Source: Streptomyces antimycoticus
GTDB lineage: Bacteria; Actinomycetota; Actinomycetes; Streptomycetales; Streptomycetaceae
Direction of reading: 5' to 3'
Length of the DNA: 64,000 nt
Assembly (NCBI RefSeq): GCF_005405925.1
Contig: NZ_BJHV01000001.1
Location: forward strand, 4,836,001 to 4,900,000
Positions 1 to 8,663 of this stretch are shown here, piece after piece. The translations under genes and the position numbers were made by a program. The notes beneath the pieces are model-generated. The model was given only the letters and a program-made list of their open reading frames with translations. It did no database searches and had not been told where the DNA came from. Numbering within the stretch: position 1 is the stretch's first letter; every line of letters begins with the position of its first letter.

Positions 1-91
1 CCCAGGCGTCCAGCACGCCGCGCCGCAGCCGCGCGGTCCCGAACGGGTCCGCGTCCTCGGTCGCGCCTCGCACCATCGCCGTGCTGCTCAC
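1..91 (-). CDS. Hsp90/sacsin-like ATPase, N-terminal fragment
   Basis: Only the first 30 codons lie in the window; the rest is beyond the left edge. A GTG start at 91 is preceded by GGAGG with about 7 nt spacing, and the frame stays open to position 1. The start of the protein includes the stretch DPFGTARLRRGVLDAW. From memory this opening is typical of the large Hsp90-like (sacsin N-terminal ATPase) protein that lies next to DUF3027 genes in Streptomyces. No ATPase motif is visible here, so the assignment rests on the N-terminal string and the neighbour. Confidence 0.45.
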   Translation of the reverse strand, partial: MSSTAMVRGATEDADPFGTARLRRGVLDAW

Positions 92-540
92 GTCTCGCCT
101 CCGGAGTTCCTGGTCGGGGTCCGTCCTGCGCCGCGGCTCCACACCGCCGAGTCCCCCGCGGTGGGGCTCGCCCCACCGCGCTCGTCGTTCCCTCGCGTGT
201 CGCCCTTGCTAGCCGCGAACGTACCGCTATCCGCGCCCAAACGACGCCTCGGGCTCCAGACAACCGGATTCCCCGCCTCAGCCCCGAGTCCTCCCCCGCC
301 TCAGCGCCAGGTCTTCCCCGCCTCGCCCCGAGCCCACGGCCCCCGGGGCACCCGGCCCCGGCCGCCCAGCCCCTCCGTCCGGCCTCTTCGCCCAACTCGG
401 CCGGGCCTCCACCGGCAGACCGCCCGGCAGGGGCGGAAACCGGGGCCGCCGGGCTCGCCGTTTGGCCTGACGACGGGCCTGACGGCGGGCGGTCGCGGGC
501 AGATCGGACGCGTGGACCGGGCCGGGCACGGCCGGGCCGT

Positions 541-652
541 GTCGCACGGGACCGCCCGCCGGGCGCACGTCGCACAGGGCCACCCGCCGAGCGCGCGTCA
601 CACGGGGCCGCCTGCCGAGCGCACGTCGCACAGGCCCGCCCGCCGAGCGCCG
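541..652. repeat. Four 28-bp tandem repeats
   Basis: Units begin at 541, 569, 597 and 625 with GTCGCACG or a close variant (one reads GTCACACG) and end in CGAGCGCAC-like sequence. Two further units with the same core start at 762 and 790, after a 110-bp interruption, and then decay. All sequence is visible directly; no function is assigned. Confidence 0.8.
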
Positions 653-963
653 TGCGCGCCGCTCCAGGCTGCGCGCGGCCGTCTGCGGACGGCAGCCCGG
701 CAGCCGCGCCGGGCTGCCGCGGAGCAGACGGCTGGGCGCACCGAAGGCGCCGCGAGCGCGCGTCGCACGGGCCCGCCCACCGGCCGCGCGTCGCACAGGC
801 CCGCCTCACACGGGGCCGCGCCTCACAGACCGCCTCGTGCTGCGCCGCCCTGCGCAGGGCCGCCCGCCCCAGGCGCGCGGGGCTCCCGGCCGCACCTGCC
901 CACGCGTCGCCGGACAAGTCCGGAGGCGCGTGGCCGGGGCAGTGGCGAGGGCTCGGGGCCGCC

Positions 964-1229
964 AACGCGGCGACCAGCCGCGGCGGCACGTGCCCCGACC
1001 GGAGCAGCGGCCGTCACGGCCACCCCACGGGGCCGCAAGCAGCGGGGTCCGCAGACGCCATCGCGCCGACCAGCGCGCCGCCGCGACGGCGCGGCGCCCC
1101 AGCGACCGGCGCACCGCCGGGGCGGACCACCTGGCCGGGCCTGAGGCGAGTCTCAGCGATGGCCGACGGCGCGCCCACCAGGGCGCCCCGCAGGCCGCCT
1201 CAGCCGTGGCCCCCACAGACCGCCTCAGC
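964..1229. repeat. Long direct repeat, copy 1
   Basis: This is the first copy of a roughly 270-bp duplication beginning AACGCGGCGACCAGCCGCGG. It is nearly identical to 1238-1548 apart from scattered substitutions and an 8-bp length difference near the start of copy 2. Confidence 0.85.
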
Positions 1230-1237
1230 TGTCCGCC

Positions 1238-1554
1238 AACGCAGCGACCAGCCGCGGCGGCACCTGCCCCGACCAGAGCAGCGGCCGGACAACAGCCGTC
1301 ACAGCCACCCCACGGGGCCGCAAGCAGCGGGGTCCGCAGACGCCATCGCGCCGACCAGCGCGCCGCCGCGACGGCGCGGCGCCCCAGCGACCGGTGCGCC
1401 ACCGGGGCGGACCACCTGGCCGGGCCTGAGGCAAGTCTCAGCGATGGCCGACGGCGCGCCCGCCAGGGCCCCCCGCAGGCCGCCTGGGCGACGGCGCGCC
1501 CGCCAGGGCCCCGCAGGCCGCCTCAGCCGTGGCCCCCCACAGGCCGCCTCAGCT
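1238..1554. repeat. Long direct repeat, copy 2, with internal duplication
   Basis: This is the second copy of the 964-1229 repeat. It carries an extra internal tandem duplication of about 40 bp (1449-1488 and 1489-1526). It runs up to and slightly over the stop codon of the DUF3027 gene at 1549, so the last codons of that gene belong to the repeat. Confidence 0.85.
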
Positions 1555-2463
1555 GTGGCCCAGTTCCTCCGGCGGGGTGTCCGCCTCGACGGAGCCGCTC
1601 GCGCGGTCCGGGTGGAGCGGGAGCGGTTCGACGACGGTCTCGTCGACCACGGGCGCGGACGGGCGCGGGGGCTTGGGCATCACGGCCGCCTCGGAGTGGG
1701 CGCCACAGCCGTAGGAGAGGGAGACGACGCGGCCGTCCGCCGGGCTGAACTCATTCGCGCACACCCCGAACGCCTGTCCCAGCGAGCCGCCGAGGGGCAT
1801 CAGGAAGCCGCAGGTCGCGCACGTGCCGGGGGCCGCCTGGGCCATGGGGGTCTGGGAGCCGTACGCCTCGTCCCAGCGGTCGGCCGCGACGTGGAGGCCG
1901 TAGCGCGACAGCACCCGGGCGCGCCGCATGCCGAGCTCCTCGGCGATGGCCGCGATCGAGCCGGTCTTGGGCACGGCGGTCTGGGCGACGGGGGCGCCGG
2001 CCGTCACATCGGCCTCCTCCACCGCCGCGAGCTGCTGCATCTCCTCCGAGACCACGGAGTTGGGCGGCGGGACGTCCTCGCCCGTGTAGCCCGGCTCCAG
2101 GCGCAGGTCCTCGGCCTCGGTGGGGAGCAGATCGCCCGGCCCCATGTCGCCGGGGCGCAGCCGCTCGCTCCAGGGCACCCACTCCGGCGCGAGCAGCGCG
2201 TCGGGGCCGGGGAGCAGTACCGTCTCGTCCAGGGTGACGGCCTTCGCGCGGGAGGCGCGGGTCACGGTGACCGCCCAGCGCCAGCCGCGATAGCCCGGGT
2301 CGGGGCTCTCGAAGAGATGCGTGACCACGCGGTCGCCCTCGGCGACAGCGCCCAAATACTCGCCGACCTTCCCCGGAAAGGCGGCTTCCATGGCCGCCTC
2401 GCGGGCGAGTTCGACCGCCTCGGCGCACAGGCGGTCGGGGGTACGGCTTCGCATCGCACTCAC
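1549..2463 (-). CDS. DUF3027 family protein
   Basis: The product is 304 aa and matches the actinobacterial DUF3027 family in its opening (RTPDRLCAEAVELAREAA), the GYRGWRWAVTVTRASRAK block and the PEWVPWSERLRPGDMGPGDL block. Function is unknown. Near residues 225-260 there are CATCGF and later Cys residues (GVCANEF, YGCGAH) that could bind a metal. The GTG at 2463 is preferred because family members start just before this motif; ATG 2454 is an alternative and neither has a strong RBS. The 3' end runs into the repeat region. Confidence 0.8.
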   Translation of the reverse strand: MSAMRSRTPDRLCAEAVELAREAAMEAAFPGKVGEYLGAVAEGDRVVTHLFESPDPGYRGWRWAVTVTRASRAKAVTLDETVLLPGPDALLAPEWVPWSERLRPGDMGPGDLLPTEAEDLRLEPGYTGEDVPPPNSVVSEEMQQLAAVEEADVTAGAPVAQTAVPKTGSIAAIAEELGMRRARVLSRYGLHVAADRWDEAYGSQTPMAQAAPGTCATCGFLMPLGGSLGQAFGVCANEFSPADGRVVSLSYGCGAHSEAAVMPKPPRPSAPVVDETVVEPLPLHPDRASGSVEADTPPEELGHS

Positions 2464-2876
2464 AGGATCGATTCTCTCTTCCACGCCGTCGCAGCCGTCT
2501 GACCTGGTGCGCCAGCCGTACGGCCGGAACGCGGGACCGCGGACGGAGCGGACCATGGGGCCGCCTCGACGTCCGCGCCCATCCGGCCTTCGGGCGCACC
2601 TTGTACGTCCCATTCTGCGGGATGGCTACTCGGCACACGGCCAGGAACGACCCTCGGTGGCGCGGTTACGCACGCTACCTTGTCCGGCCGCGCAGCCCCT
2701 ACCCCCGTCCCATGCCCGTCCCCGGCCGCCGCACCGTCCACCCCCTGCCCGCCCGCCCCGGGGAAACCGCATTTCCGCTGGACAGCGGGGTGTTGCCGAT
2801 CCCCGCCGACGGCGCCGCCATCCGGAAAGCCGTCGAAGGTCTGACGCCGGGGCCGCGTTGGCTGCACCATGGTCAG

Positions 2877-4349
2877 GTGGCAGGCACGCGGTGGTACAGC
2901 GGCGGTTCGACCAAGCGGTCGGGCCGCTGGGTCGTTCATGCGCTCCGTCTGCCCTTCGCGCTCCGTCTCCCCTTCACCGCGGCCGGGCGGGGCATCCGCC
3001 GGGCCACCCACGCCCATGGGGCCGGGGAGTCGGGACTCGGCAAGTTGATCGAGCTGCATGCGGTGAACTCCGCGGGCGACATGATGATCACCGTCGCGCT
3101 CGCCTCCACGATCTTCTTCTCGGTCCCGACCGACGAGGCCCGCGGGCGGGTCGCGCTCTACCTGGTCATCACCATGGCGCCGTTCGCGCTCCTCGCGCCC
3201 GTCATCGGCCCGCTCCTGGACCGCCTTCCGCACGGGCGCCGCGCGGCCATGGCGGGCGCGATGCTGACCCGCGCGGTGCTCGCGCTGACGATGGCGGGGG
3301 CGGTGGCGGGCGGCGGCCTCGAGCTGTATCCGGCGGCGCTGGGCGTGCTGGTGGCGTCCAAAGCGTACGGAGTCGTCCGTTCCGCCGTCGTGCCACGGCT
3401 GCTGCCACCCCACTTCTCCCTGGTCAAGGCCAACTCACGGGTCACGCTTGCCGGACTGCTCGCGACCGGCGTGGCGGCCCCGCTGGGGGCCGTGCTGCAT
3501 CAGATCGGTCCGAGCTGGCCGCTGTACGGGGCGTCCGTGATCTTCCTGCTGGGCGGATTCCTGTCGTTCACCCTCCCGCACAAGGTGGACTCCGCGAAGG
3601 GTGAGGCCAGGGCGCAGCTGACCTCGGGGCAGCGCCATCTGCATCTGCCGGTGACAGTGACGGTGCGTAAACCCAAGGCCAGGGTCGGCGGGTCCAGGAC
3701 AGCCTTCTGGACCCTCTTTTGGAGCTCCATCCGGAGGAGCGGTTCCGGGCGGCTCGGCCTCCGTACGGTCGGCCCCTCCGTGCTGCATGCCCTTCAGGCG
3801 TGCGCCGCGCTGAAGACCCTGTCCGGGTTTCTCACCCTCTTCCTCGCCTTCCTCCTCCGCGACCAGCCCGTGGGCGGGCTCGGCCCCGAGGTCTCGCTCG
3901 GCCTGGCCGCCGTCTGCGCGGGCGGCGGCAACGCGCTGGGCACCGCGATCGGCGCCTGGCTGCGGGCGCGCGGCCCGGAGCGGATCATCGCGGTGGTGCT
4001 GAGCTCGGCCCTGGCCGTGATCATCGTGTCGGCGACCTTCTACGGCGCGGTGACGGTCGCCGCCGTGGCCGCCACCGCCGGAATCTCCCAGGCGCTGGGC
4101 AAGCTGTCGCTGGACGCGCTGATCCAGCGCGACGTCCCGGAGGAGGTCCGCACCTCCGCGTTCTCCCGCTCCGAGACGACGCTCCAGATGGCGTGGGTCC
4201 TCGGCGGCGCCATCGGCATCGTGCTGCCGCTCCACGGGGTGCTGGGGATGGCGGTCGCGGCGGCGGTGCTCGCGCTGGGCGTGGCGCTGAGCGTCCGTGG
4301 GCTGCTGAGCGCCTCCCGGCAGGGGGCGCCGTATCCACGGGTGGCTTGA
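2877..4349 (+). CDS. MFS transporter
   Basis: A polytopic membrane protein of the major facilitator type, with hydrophobic segments from about 3060 to 4320. Conserved family blocks include THAHGAGESGLGKLIELHAV and LDALIQRDVPEEVRTSAFSR. The substrate is unknown. The 5' end is unresolved: the frame is open back to a TTG at 2601, but none of the in-frame starts (2601, 2622, 2712, 2877) has a convincing RBS, and family similarity begins near 2970. An ATG at 2938 in another frame would join the conserved part if one C were added to the run at 2969-2972, giving a 470-aa product of normal size. The linker around 3660-3790 is longer than usual for the family. Confidence 0.65.
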   Translation: MAGTRWYSGGSTKRSGRWVVHALRLPFALRLPFTAAGRGIRRATHAHGAGESGLGKLIELHAVNSAGDMMITVALASTIFFSVPTDEARGRVALYLVITMAPFALLAPVIGPLLDRLPHGRRAAMAGAMLTRAVLALTMAGAVAGGGLELYPAALGVLVASKAYGVVRSAVVPRLLPPHFSLVKANSRVTLAGLLATGVAAPLGAVLHQIGPSWPLYGASVIFLLGGFLSFTLPHKVDSAKGEARAQLTSGQRHLHLPVTVTVRKPKARVGGSRTAFWTLFWSSIRRSGSGRLGLRTVGPSVLHALQACAALKTLSGFLTLFLAFLLRDQPVGGLGPEVSLGLAAVCAGGGNALGTAIGAWLRARGPERIIAVVLSSALAVIIVSATFYGAVTVAAVAATAGISQALGKLSLDALIQRDVPEEVRTSAFSRSETTLQMAWVLGGAIGIVLPLHGVLGMAVAAAVLALGVALSVRGLLSASRQGAPYPRVA

Positions 4350-4494
4350 GGCACGTGGGCGGGGGCCGGCTTGATTCGCCTGCACGGCGGCCGGCACGAG
4401 CCGCCTCCGCGGCTCGCGAGGGTCGGGCGGCCCGCCTCCGCGGCTCGCCTGACCCGCGCGCGAAGTGATCGGGGCGGCCCGATAGCCTGCCCGC

Positions 4495-5001
4495 ATGACC
4501 GCTGCGCTGTTTTCCAGGGGCAAGGGCCGCCGCGCCGCCACCGCCGCCTGTGCCGTGTCCCTCGGGCTCGTCGCCCTCTCCGCATGCGACAAGCCGACCC
4601 CGCTGGCAACGGTGACGGTCGGTTCCCAGACCGTGACGGCCGAGGCGAGCGACGGCTGCTACGGCGACGGGAAGGACCTGAGCTCGGCGAAGTTCAAGGC
4701 GTGCCTGTCGGCGAAGCCCGAAGAGACGATCAAGGTGACCCCCGGGGACAAGGTGCGGATCGGGGTGGACCCCGAGATCGCCAAGTCGAGCTGGGGCCTG
4801 ATCGCCAACAACCCGGTCATGGCCGAGGCGAGCAAGGAGACGTACCGCAGCTTCGACAGCGACACCCTCTTCGCCCAGCAGAACCCGCAGACGGGCCAGA
4901 CCACGCTCGAGAAGAAGGTCACGATCACGATCGCCGAGCTCGGCAAGAGCAGCCGGGGCGTCAAGGGCATCTGGCGCTTCACGCTGAAACGGGACTCCTG
5001 A
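4495..5001 (+). CDS. DUF2771 lipoprotein
   Basis: The product is 168 aa with a basic N-terminus, a hydrophobic stretch and a lipobox LSAC with the acylated Cys at residue 31, so it should be a membrane-anchored exported lipoprotein. The rest matches the DUF2771 family of Streptomyces (a SSWGLIANN segment and a C-terminal KGIWRFTLKRDS). Role unknown. It sits 138 bp upstream of mqnB on the same strand and is usually found beside the futalosine genes. Confidence 0.75.
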   Translation: MTAALFSRGKGRRAATAACAVSLGLVALSACDKPTPLATVTVGSQTVTAEASDGCYGDGKDLSSAKFKACLSAKPEETIKVTPGDKVRIGVDPEIAKSSWGLIANNPVMAEASKETYRSFDSDTLFAQQNPQTGQTTLEKKVTITIAELGKSSRGVKGIWRFTLKRDS

Positions 5002-5139
5002 CAGGATTCCCGAGGTACGGGACTCCGCAGGACGAAGCGCCGGCCTGACGGGGCCTGGCCGCACGGGGAAGACTGGGCACGTCGAGAGAGCCCGACGCAC
5101 CAGAAGCACCAGCCACGCCGTGACAAGGGGGAACCGTCC

Positions 5140-5952
5140 ATGCGCGTACTGATCGTCACGGCCGTGCCCGCCGAGCGGGACGCCGTGGTGCGGGGCATCG
5201 GTGCCACGGCCCCCGAGGTGGCCGAACTCCCCGTCCCCGGCGGGATGATCCACCGGCTGAGCCCGGCGCCGCCCGCCGGGCCGCCGCTCACCGTGGACGT
5301 CCTGGCGGCAGGGGTCGGCCCGGCGGCCGCGGCGGCCGGAACCGCCGCCGCCCTGACCGCGGCCGCGGTCGCCCGTACCCCCTACGACCTCGCCGTATCG
5401 GCCGGTATCGGCGGCGGCTTCACCACCGCACGCCCCAGCGCGACCGCACGCCCCACCGCCGAGCAGCCTGCCCCCGCGCAGTCCGCCCCCGCACGCCTCG
5501 GCTCCATCGTCGTCGCCGACGCGATCGTCGCCGCCGACCTGGGCGCCGAGACCCCCGACGGCTTCACCGCCGTCACCGACCTGGGCTTCGGAACCGTCGA
5601 ACACCTCCCGCCCGCCCCGCTCGTCGCCGCCGTCGCCGAGGCGACGGACGCCGTGCGCGGCACCGTGCTCACCGTGTCGACCGTGACCGGGAGCGCCGAA
5701 CGGGCCGCCGAGCTGCTGCGCCGCCATCCCCACGCCGCCGCCGAGGCCATGGAGGGCTTCGGCGTGGCGGAGGCCGCCGCGGCCCAGTCCGTACCCGCCC
5801 TGGAGGTACGGGCGATCTCCAACGCCGTCGGGCCGCGCGACCGCGCCGCCTGGCGGATCGGGGAGGCGCTCGAGGCGCTCACCAGCACCTTCGGAACCAT
5901 CGCCCCCCTCCTCGGCACCTGGACCTTGGACCCGGAAGGAACCCGGCAGTGA
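5140..5952 (+). CDS. mqnB: Futalosine hydrolase
   Basis: The product is 270 aa, a nucleoside-phosphorylase-superfamily enzyme that hydrolyses futalosine to dehypoxanthine futalosine and hypoxanthine in the alternative menaquinone pathway. Family features are the N-terminal RVLIVTAVPAERDAV, the VSAGIGGGF block, EAMEGFGVAEAA (purine/ribose pocket) and AISNAVGPRDRAAWRI near the end. The start has a strong RBS (AAGGGGGAACC) before ATG. The stop overlaps the GTG of mqnD by 4 bp, implying translational coupling. An Ala/Pro-rich insert at residues 95-120 is larger than in most homologues. Confidence 0.93.
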   Translation: MRVLIVTAVPAERDAVVRGIGATAPEVAELPVPGGMIHRLSPAPPAGPPLTVDVLAAGVGPAAAAAGTAAALTAAAVARTPYDLAVSAGIGGGFTTARPSATARPTAEQPAPAQSAPARLGSIVVADAIVAADLGAETPDGFTAVTDLGFGTVEHLPPAPLVAAVAEATDAVRGTVLTVSTVTGSAERAAELLRRHPHAAAEAMEGFGVAEAAAAQSVPALEVRAISNAVGPRDRAAWRIGEALEALTSTFGTIAPLLGTWTLDPEGTRQ

Positions 5953-6815
5953 CTGAGCCCCTGAAGATCGCCTACTCCCCGTGCCCCAACGACACCTTCG
6001 TCTTCCACGCCTGGGCCCACGGCCGCGTCCCCGGCGCGCCCGCGCTCGATGTCACCTTCGCCGACATCGACATCACCAACGGGATGGCGGAGCGCGGTGA
6101 GTTCGATGTGCTGAAGGTGTCCTACGCCGTACTGCCGTGGGTGCTGGACGACTACGCGCTGCTGCCCTGCGGCGGCGCGCTCGGGCGCGGCTGCGGTCCG
6201 CTGGTGCTCACCCGGCAGCCCGGCGAGGGGCAGCAGTTCACCGGCAAGGACCTGGCCGGGAAGACGGTCGCGGTTCCGAGCGAGCGTTCGACCGCGTATC
6301 TGCTCTTCCGGCTGTGGGCCGCCGCCGAGGTGCCGGGCGGGGTCGGCGAGATCAAGGTGCTGCCCTTCCACGAGATCATGCCCGCGGTGCGGGACGGCGA
6401 GGTCGACGCCGGGCTCGTCATCCACGAAGCCCGGTTCACCTATCAGAATTACGGGCTGCACTGCCTGGCTGACATGGGCGAGCACTGGGAGCAGACCACC
6501 GGCCTGCCGATCCCGCTCGGCGCGATCATCGCCAAACGCTCACTGGGCGACGAGCGGCTGCGGGAACTCGCCGACGCCGCCCGGACGTCGGTGCGGATGG
6601 CCTGGGACGACCCGGAGGCGTCACGGACCTATGTCCTGGAGCACGCCCAGGAGATGGACCCGGCCGTCGCCGATCAGCACATCGGGCTGTACGTGAACGA
6701 GTTCACCGCCGACCTGGGCGAGAACGGCTACGCCGCGGTGCGCGGGCTGCTGACCCGCGCGGCGGCCGAGGGGCTGGTGCCGCCCCTCGGCCCCGGTGCG
6801 CTGGACGCGGTCTGA
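5949..6815 (+). CDS. mqnD: 1,4-dihydroxy-6-naphthoate synthase
   Basis: The product is 288 aa. It converts cyclic dehypoxanthine futalosine to 1,4-dihydroxy-6-naphthoate in menaquinone biosynthesis. The N-terminus LKIAYSPCPNDTFVFHAWAH is diagnostic, and periplasmic-binding-protein-like blocks follow (PSERSTAYLLFRLWAA, VDAGLVIHEARFTY). GTG start within the mqnB stop (GTGA). mqnA, mqnC and later genes are not in this window, as in other Streptomyces where the pathway genes are scattered. Confidence 0.93.
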   Translation: MTEPLKIAYSPCPNDTFVFHAWAHGRVPGAPALDVTFADIDITNGMAERGEFDVLKVSYAVLPWVLDDYALLPCGGALGRGCGPLVLTRQPGEGQQFTGKDLAGKTVAVPSERSTAYLLFRLWAAAEVPGGVGEIKVLPFHEIMPAVRDGEVDAGLVIHEARFTYQNYGLHCLADMGEHWEQTTGLPIPLGAIIAKRSLGDERLRELADAARTSVRMAWDDPEASRTYVLEHAQEMDPAVADQHIGLYVNEFTADLGENGYAAVRGLLTRAAAEGLVPPLGPGALDAV

Positions 6816-6888
6816 CGTTCCGGCGGATTCCGGCGCTCCCATGGAATTCGGCTGCGGGATTCCGCCTGACGGTGTGTCGTATGTGCGG

Positions 6889-6926
6889 GGCCGATCAGAT
6901 CGGCCGATCAGGTCGGCGATCAGGTC
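6889..6926. repeat. Palindrome and short direct repeats
   Basis: GGCCGATC and GATCGGCC flank a single A at 6889-6905. They are followed by two CGATCAGGTC units. The site lies between the convergent ends of mqnD and the cold-shock-domain gene. The one-base spacer makes a simple hairpin terminator unlikely; a protein-binding site or chance GATC clustering remain possible. Confidence 0.4.
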
Positions 6927-7308
6927 ATACGTCGAGCTGGTCGGCCACCGCTCGCAGCATGCCCGCGATCTTGTGGCCGTGTGCCTTGTCCGGGTAGCGG
7001 CCGCGCTCCAGCTGCTGCGTCACGTTTTCCAGCAGGGTGGTCAGATCCTGGACGATCGACGCCAGCTCATCCGGCTTGCGCCGCTGGGCGGCCGCCACGG
7101 AAGGGGTCGGGTCGAGAACGGTGACGGACAATGCCTGGTCCCCGCGGTTTCCGGCCACCACGCCGAATTCCACGCGCTGCCCCGGCTTTAGTGCGTCGAC
7201 GCCTTCCGGAAGCACCGACGAGTGAACGAAGACGTCGCCACCGTCATCGCGGGAGAGAAAGCCAAAGCCCTTCTCACTGTTGAACCACTTGACCTTGCCG
7301 GTAGGCAC
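6925..7308 (-). CDS. Cold-shock domain protein with C-terminal extension
   Basis: The product is 127 aa. The first ~66 residues are a cold-shock domain with RNP1 (KGFGFL) and RNP2 (DVFVHSSVL), which bind single-stranded RNA/DNA. A further ~60 residues ([20 protein letters not shown]) look helical and are absent from the short CspA type at 31916. The chosen start is GTG at 7308 ([18 protein letters not shown]); an upstream ATG at 7365 would add an unlikely N-terminus. From memory this longer protein is conserved next to mqnD in Streptomyces. Confidence 0.85.
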   Translation of the reverse strand: MPTGKVKWFNSEKGFGFLSRDDGGDVFVHSSVLPEGVDALKPGQRVEFGVVAGNRGDQALSVTVLDPTPSVAAAQRRKPDELASIVQDLTTLLENVTQQLERGRYPDKAHGHKIAGMLRAVADQLDV

Positions 7309-7476
7309 GTCTGTCTCGTCCTCGTCGCTCGTCGGAAAACACGGAAAAACAGCTCTCGATAGCACTACAGCGGGTCGTAAGACCCGCCACCACCAAGGCT
7401 AATGGTCCCGAGCCTGGTGACAAGACGTACCCGGGTGGTTCCTATACGCGCTCTGGCACGGATCTACCCTGGTGCG

Positions 7477-7781
7477 GTGAGTAATGAAACCCCGCACCGT
7501 GGTGGCTCCCCCCGCTCCCCCGGGAAGCACCCCTTCCCGGCGACCGGCTCATCCGGTCCGGCGTCATTGTCTTCGCCATCGGGGCGGTGGCCACGCTCGT
7601 CACCGTCGCACCGCTCTTCCTCGGCGCGGATCCGCTGCCCTCGGTCGCGTACTTCATGTGCATGCTGATGGGTGTCGGCTTCGCCCTCGCCGGCGCCGGG
7701 CTGCTGCGCTCCATCGCGGCACAGCGGCGGCAGGCCGCGGCCACCCGGACGCCACGGACGGCCGTACCGCCGAACGGGTGA
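7477..7781 (+). CDS. Small two-helix membrane protein (frameshifted)
   Basis: The N-terminus is read from GTG 7477 (VSNETPHRGG). The conserved body (GDRLIRSGVIVFAIGAVATL, then FMCMLMGVGFALAGAGLLRS) lies in the next frame and has no start codon of its own before 7587. Adding one C to the C6 run at 7508-7513 joins them into a 101-aa protein with two transmembrane helices. It is a Streptomyces conserved protein of the DUF2530 type by context; function unknown. Without the correction only a 64-aa C-terminal piece from GTG 7587 could be made. Confidence 0.6.
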
Positions 7782-7895
7782 ATCAGCCCCGGGTCTGCTT
7801 CACCCCGGGATCCGCCTCAGCGAGCCGATCAGCCCGCTGAGTGACCGCCTACCTGCTGGGTGACCGCCTAGACGCGACCGCCTAGGCGCGACCGC

Positions 7896-8588
7896 CTACG
7901 CCTGAGCGCCTATGTGCCCCGCCAGCCAGGCCGGGAACGCCGTCAGGTCGTCCAGGACGACATCGGCGCCGGCCGCCAGCAGCTCATCCGCCGGGCAGGG
8001 CCCGGTCGCGACCGCCACGGACAGCGCACCGGCCGTACGGGCGCCCCGTACGTCACCCGTGTGGTCCCCCACATACACCGTTGCCCCGTACTCCCGCAGC
8101 GCCTCCGCCTTGGCCTCGGCCCACAGCCAGCCGATGACCGCGTCGGCCTCGATGCCCAGGTGACTCAGGTGCAGCTTGGCGTTGGGCTCGTGCTTCGCGG
8201 TGACGACGATGGCCCGGCCCCCGGCCCGCCGCACGGCCTCGATCGCCTCACGGGCCCCGGCCATGGCCGGGGTGGGCCCGATGGCGTACTCCGGGTAGAA
8301 CTCGCGGTAGAGCTCGCCCATCTCCTCGACCCGCTCGTCGGGGAACCAGTGCACCAGCTCCTGCTCCAGCGGCGGGCCGAGCCGGGTGATGGCGAGGTCG
8401 GAGTCGATGTAGGTGCCGGTCCGCGCCGAGAGCGCCTCGTACGCCGCCTTGATGCCCGGCCGGGAGTCGATGAGGGTCATGTCGAGGTCGAAGCCGACGG
8501 TCACCGTGTGTGAGCCGGCCTCCGCGGCGAGGCCCGGGTCGGTGGTGGGGACGGGGGACGGAGCGGAGTACGAAGACATGCCCGCCAT
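7896..8588 (-). CDS. HAD-superfamily hydrolase
   Basis: The product is about 230 aa, a haloacid-dehalogenase-type phosphatase. Motif I is GFDLDMTLIDS (nucleophile Asp), motif II VVTAKHEPNA, motif III Lys in WAEAKAEAL, and motif IV VGDHTGDVRGA. Family members dephosphorylate small metabolites such as phosphoglycolate; the substrate here cannot be read. ATG 8588 has GAGG upstream with a short gap; ATG 8579 (MSSYSAP) is an alternative. It is transcribed away from the iron-transport operon. Confidence 0.82.
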   Translation of the reverse strand: MAGMSSYSAPSPVPTTDPGLAAEAGSHTVTVGFDLDMTLIDSRPGIKAAYEALSARTGTYIDSDLAITRLGPPLEQELVHWFPDERVEEMGELYREFYPEYAIGPTPAMAGAREAIEAVRRAGGRAIVVTAKHEPNAKLHLSHLGIEADAVIGWLWAEAKAEALREYGATVYVGDHTGDVRGARTAGALSVAVATGPCPADELLAAGADVVLDDLTAFPAWLAGHIGAQA

Positions 8589-8607
8589 TGTGCCTCGACC
8601 CACCCCA

Positions 8608-8626
8608 TACACTTAGCCTCGCCTAA
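8608..8626 (+). promoter_or_regulatory. Iron box (DmdR/DtxR-type operator) candidate
   Basis: ACTTAGCCTCGCCTAAC, read within 8608-8626, matches 13 of 19 positions of the actinobacterial iron box (TTAGGTTAGGCTCACCTAA). The right-hand half matches 12 of 14. It lies 38 bp upstream of the first permease start, where an iron-dependent repressor would block transcription. Confidence 0.6.
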
Positions 8627-8663
8627 CTTCGTAGCCGACGAGCGAGAAGAACGAACGGAAGCG

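Larger units (their letters stand above)
92..1548. other. Repeat-rich region without a convincing gene
   Basis: About 1.45 kb between two leftward genes. Long open frames exist on both strands, but they are low-complexity Arg/Ala/Pro/Gly translations, overlap one another and have no recognisable domain. The stretch contains 28-bp tandem repeats (541-652 and from 762) and a 270-bp direct duplication (964-1229 and 1238-1548). The 28-bp period is not a multiple of three, which argues against coding. Confidence 0.6.

Noticed and set aside
161..2502. Several long open frames on both strands (up to 616 codons) in the left repeat region and across DUF3027
   Set aside because: Arg/Pro/Ala-rich low-complexity translations, mutually overlapping, antisense to DUF3027 in part, and driven by repeats whose 28-bp period is not a multiple of three.
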